Source: Acidobacteriota bacterium
GTDB taxonomy: Bacteria > Acidobacteriota > Thermoanaerobaculia > Gp7-AA8
DNA length: 6,483 nucleotides
Direction: 5' to 3'
Assembly: GCA_003223695.1 (NCBI GenBank)
Contig: QHVY01000204.1
Span: 1 to 6,483, forward strand
Shown: positions 6,391 through 6,483 of the stretch, one piece after another
Layout: each line of letters opens with the position of its first letter
Numbering within the stretch: position 1 is the stretch's first letter
Program-made: the position numbers and the translations under genes
Notes under the pieces: generated by a model
What the model was told of the DNA's origin: nothing
What the model saw: the letters and a program-made list of their open reading frames with translations, nothing else
The model's database searches: none

Positions 6391-6483
6391 TAACTCAGTC
6401 CTCAGTCCTCAGTGTGCAGTCCTGCAAACTAAGACACACATGCAACTCACTGAGAAACCATTGTTCTCAATTTCGAAACATCC
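6391..6483 (-). promoter_or_regulatory. Leader and upstream region of the VWA lipoprotein gene
   Basis: These 93 bases hold no gene that I can support. Reading toward the lipoprotein, there is an inverted repeat TGAGAA-N7-TTCTCA (plus-strand 6451-6456 and 6464-6469), then a spacer, then the 7-bp tandem repeat that carries the Shine-Dalgarno. I found no convincing -35/-10 pair, and the promoter may lie partly outside the window. Confidence 0.35.
6394..6413 (-). repeat. 7-bp tandem repeat (ACTGAGG, 2.9 copies) carrying duplicated Shine-Dalgarno sequence
   Basis: On the minus strand the sequence reads ACTGAGG, ACTGAGG, ACTGAG just before the lipoprotein start. Each full copy creates a GAGGA core. 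The copy nearer the gene ends 8 nt before the ATG, a suitable spacing, and the other lies 7 nt farther upstream. Such short arrays can gain or lose units by slippage, which would alter leader length or the number of ribosome-binding cores. Confidence 0.65.

Noticed and set aside
6451..6469. Operator for the lipoprotein gene (TGAGAA-N7-TTCTCA)
   Set aside because: Six-base arms in a short AT-rich region can arise by chance, and no regulator or second copy supports it. It is recorded only as part of the leader region.

Overview
The window looks like chromosomal DNA from a moderately GC-rich, Gram-negative-type environmental bacterium, most likely an Acidobacteriota relative. This assignment is an inference. 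It rests on a lipoprotein that joins a carboxypeptidase-regulatory-like domain (ending in the 'ESITVTAQAP' style typical of acidobacterial Oar/TonB-type proteins) to a YfbK-like von Willebrand A protein, and on intergenic GTAG-hairpin and CACAGAG-hairpin repeats of a kind I recall from such genomes. No 16S or other phylogenetic marker is present.

Layout. Positions 1-1411 (minus) hold a nearly complete ScfR/RamB-type regulator: an XRE helix-turn-helix, an IrrE-like middle and a Cys-rich C-terminus. It is cut by the window edge, probably only a few residues from its end. A 113-bp divergent control region (1412-1524) carries four TTYACA repeats and a possible aceB promoter. The plus strand then carries the glyoxylate-shunt operon: malate synthase A (1525-3102), isocitrate lyase (3099-4385, ATGA overlap with aceB) and a 36-residue, very acidic microprotein (4395-4505) with its own ribosome binding site. 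A compact inverted-repeat hairpin (4511-4572) separates this operon from a convergent gene (4576-6390, minus) for a VWA-domain lipoprotein. The last 93 bases hold that gene's leader.

How they work together. Isocitrate lyase splits isocitrate into succinate and glyoxylate, and malate synthase condenses glyoxylate with acetyl-CoA to malate. The pair lets cells grow on acetate or fatty acids. The divergent regulator belongs to a family that controls this and related acyl-CoA pathways, so it is the likely local switch. The VWA lipoprotein is probably unrelated in function.

Main surprises. (1) The malate synthase lacks about 20 residues, in frame, that normally contain the near-invariant FMADFEDS active-site strand, so it is either crippled, unusually built, or a sequence error. 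(2) A 60-bp BIME/REP-like palindrome with GTAG and CTAC feet sits inside the 3' end of aceB. It is translated as an extra C-terminal tail and ends just before the aceA Shine-Dalgarno. (3) An uncharacterised acidic microprotein closes the operon. (4) The operon's terminator region is a repeat-built hairpin of six CACAGAG units at 9-bp spacing. I saw no tRNA, rRNA, CRISPR array, transposase or phage gene.
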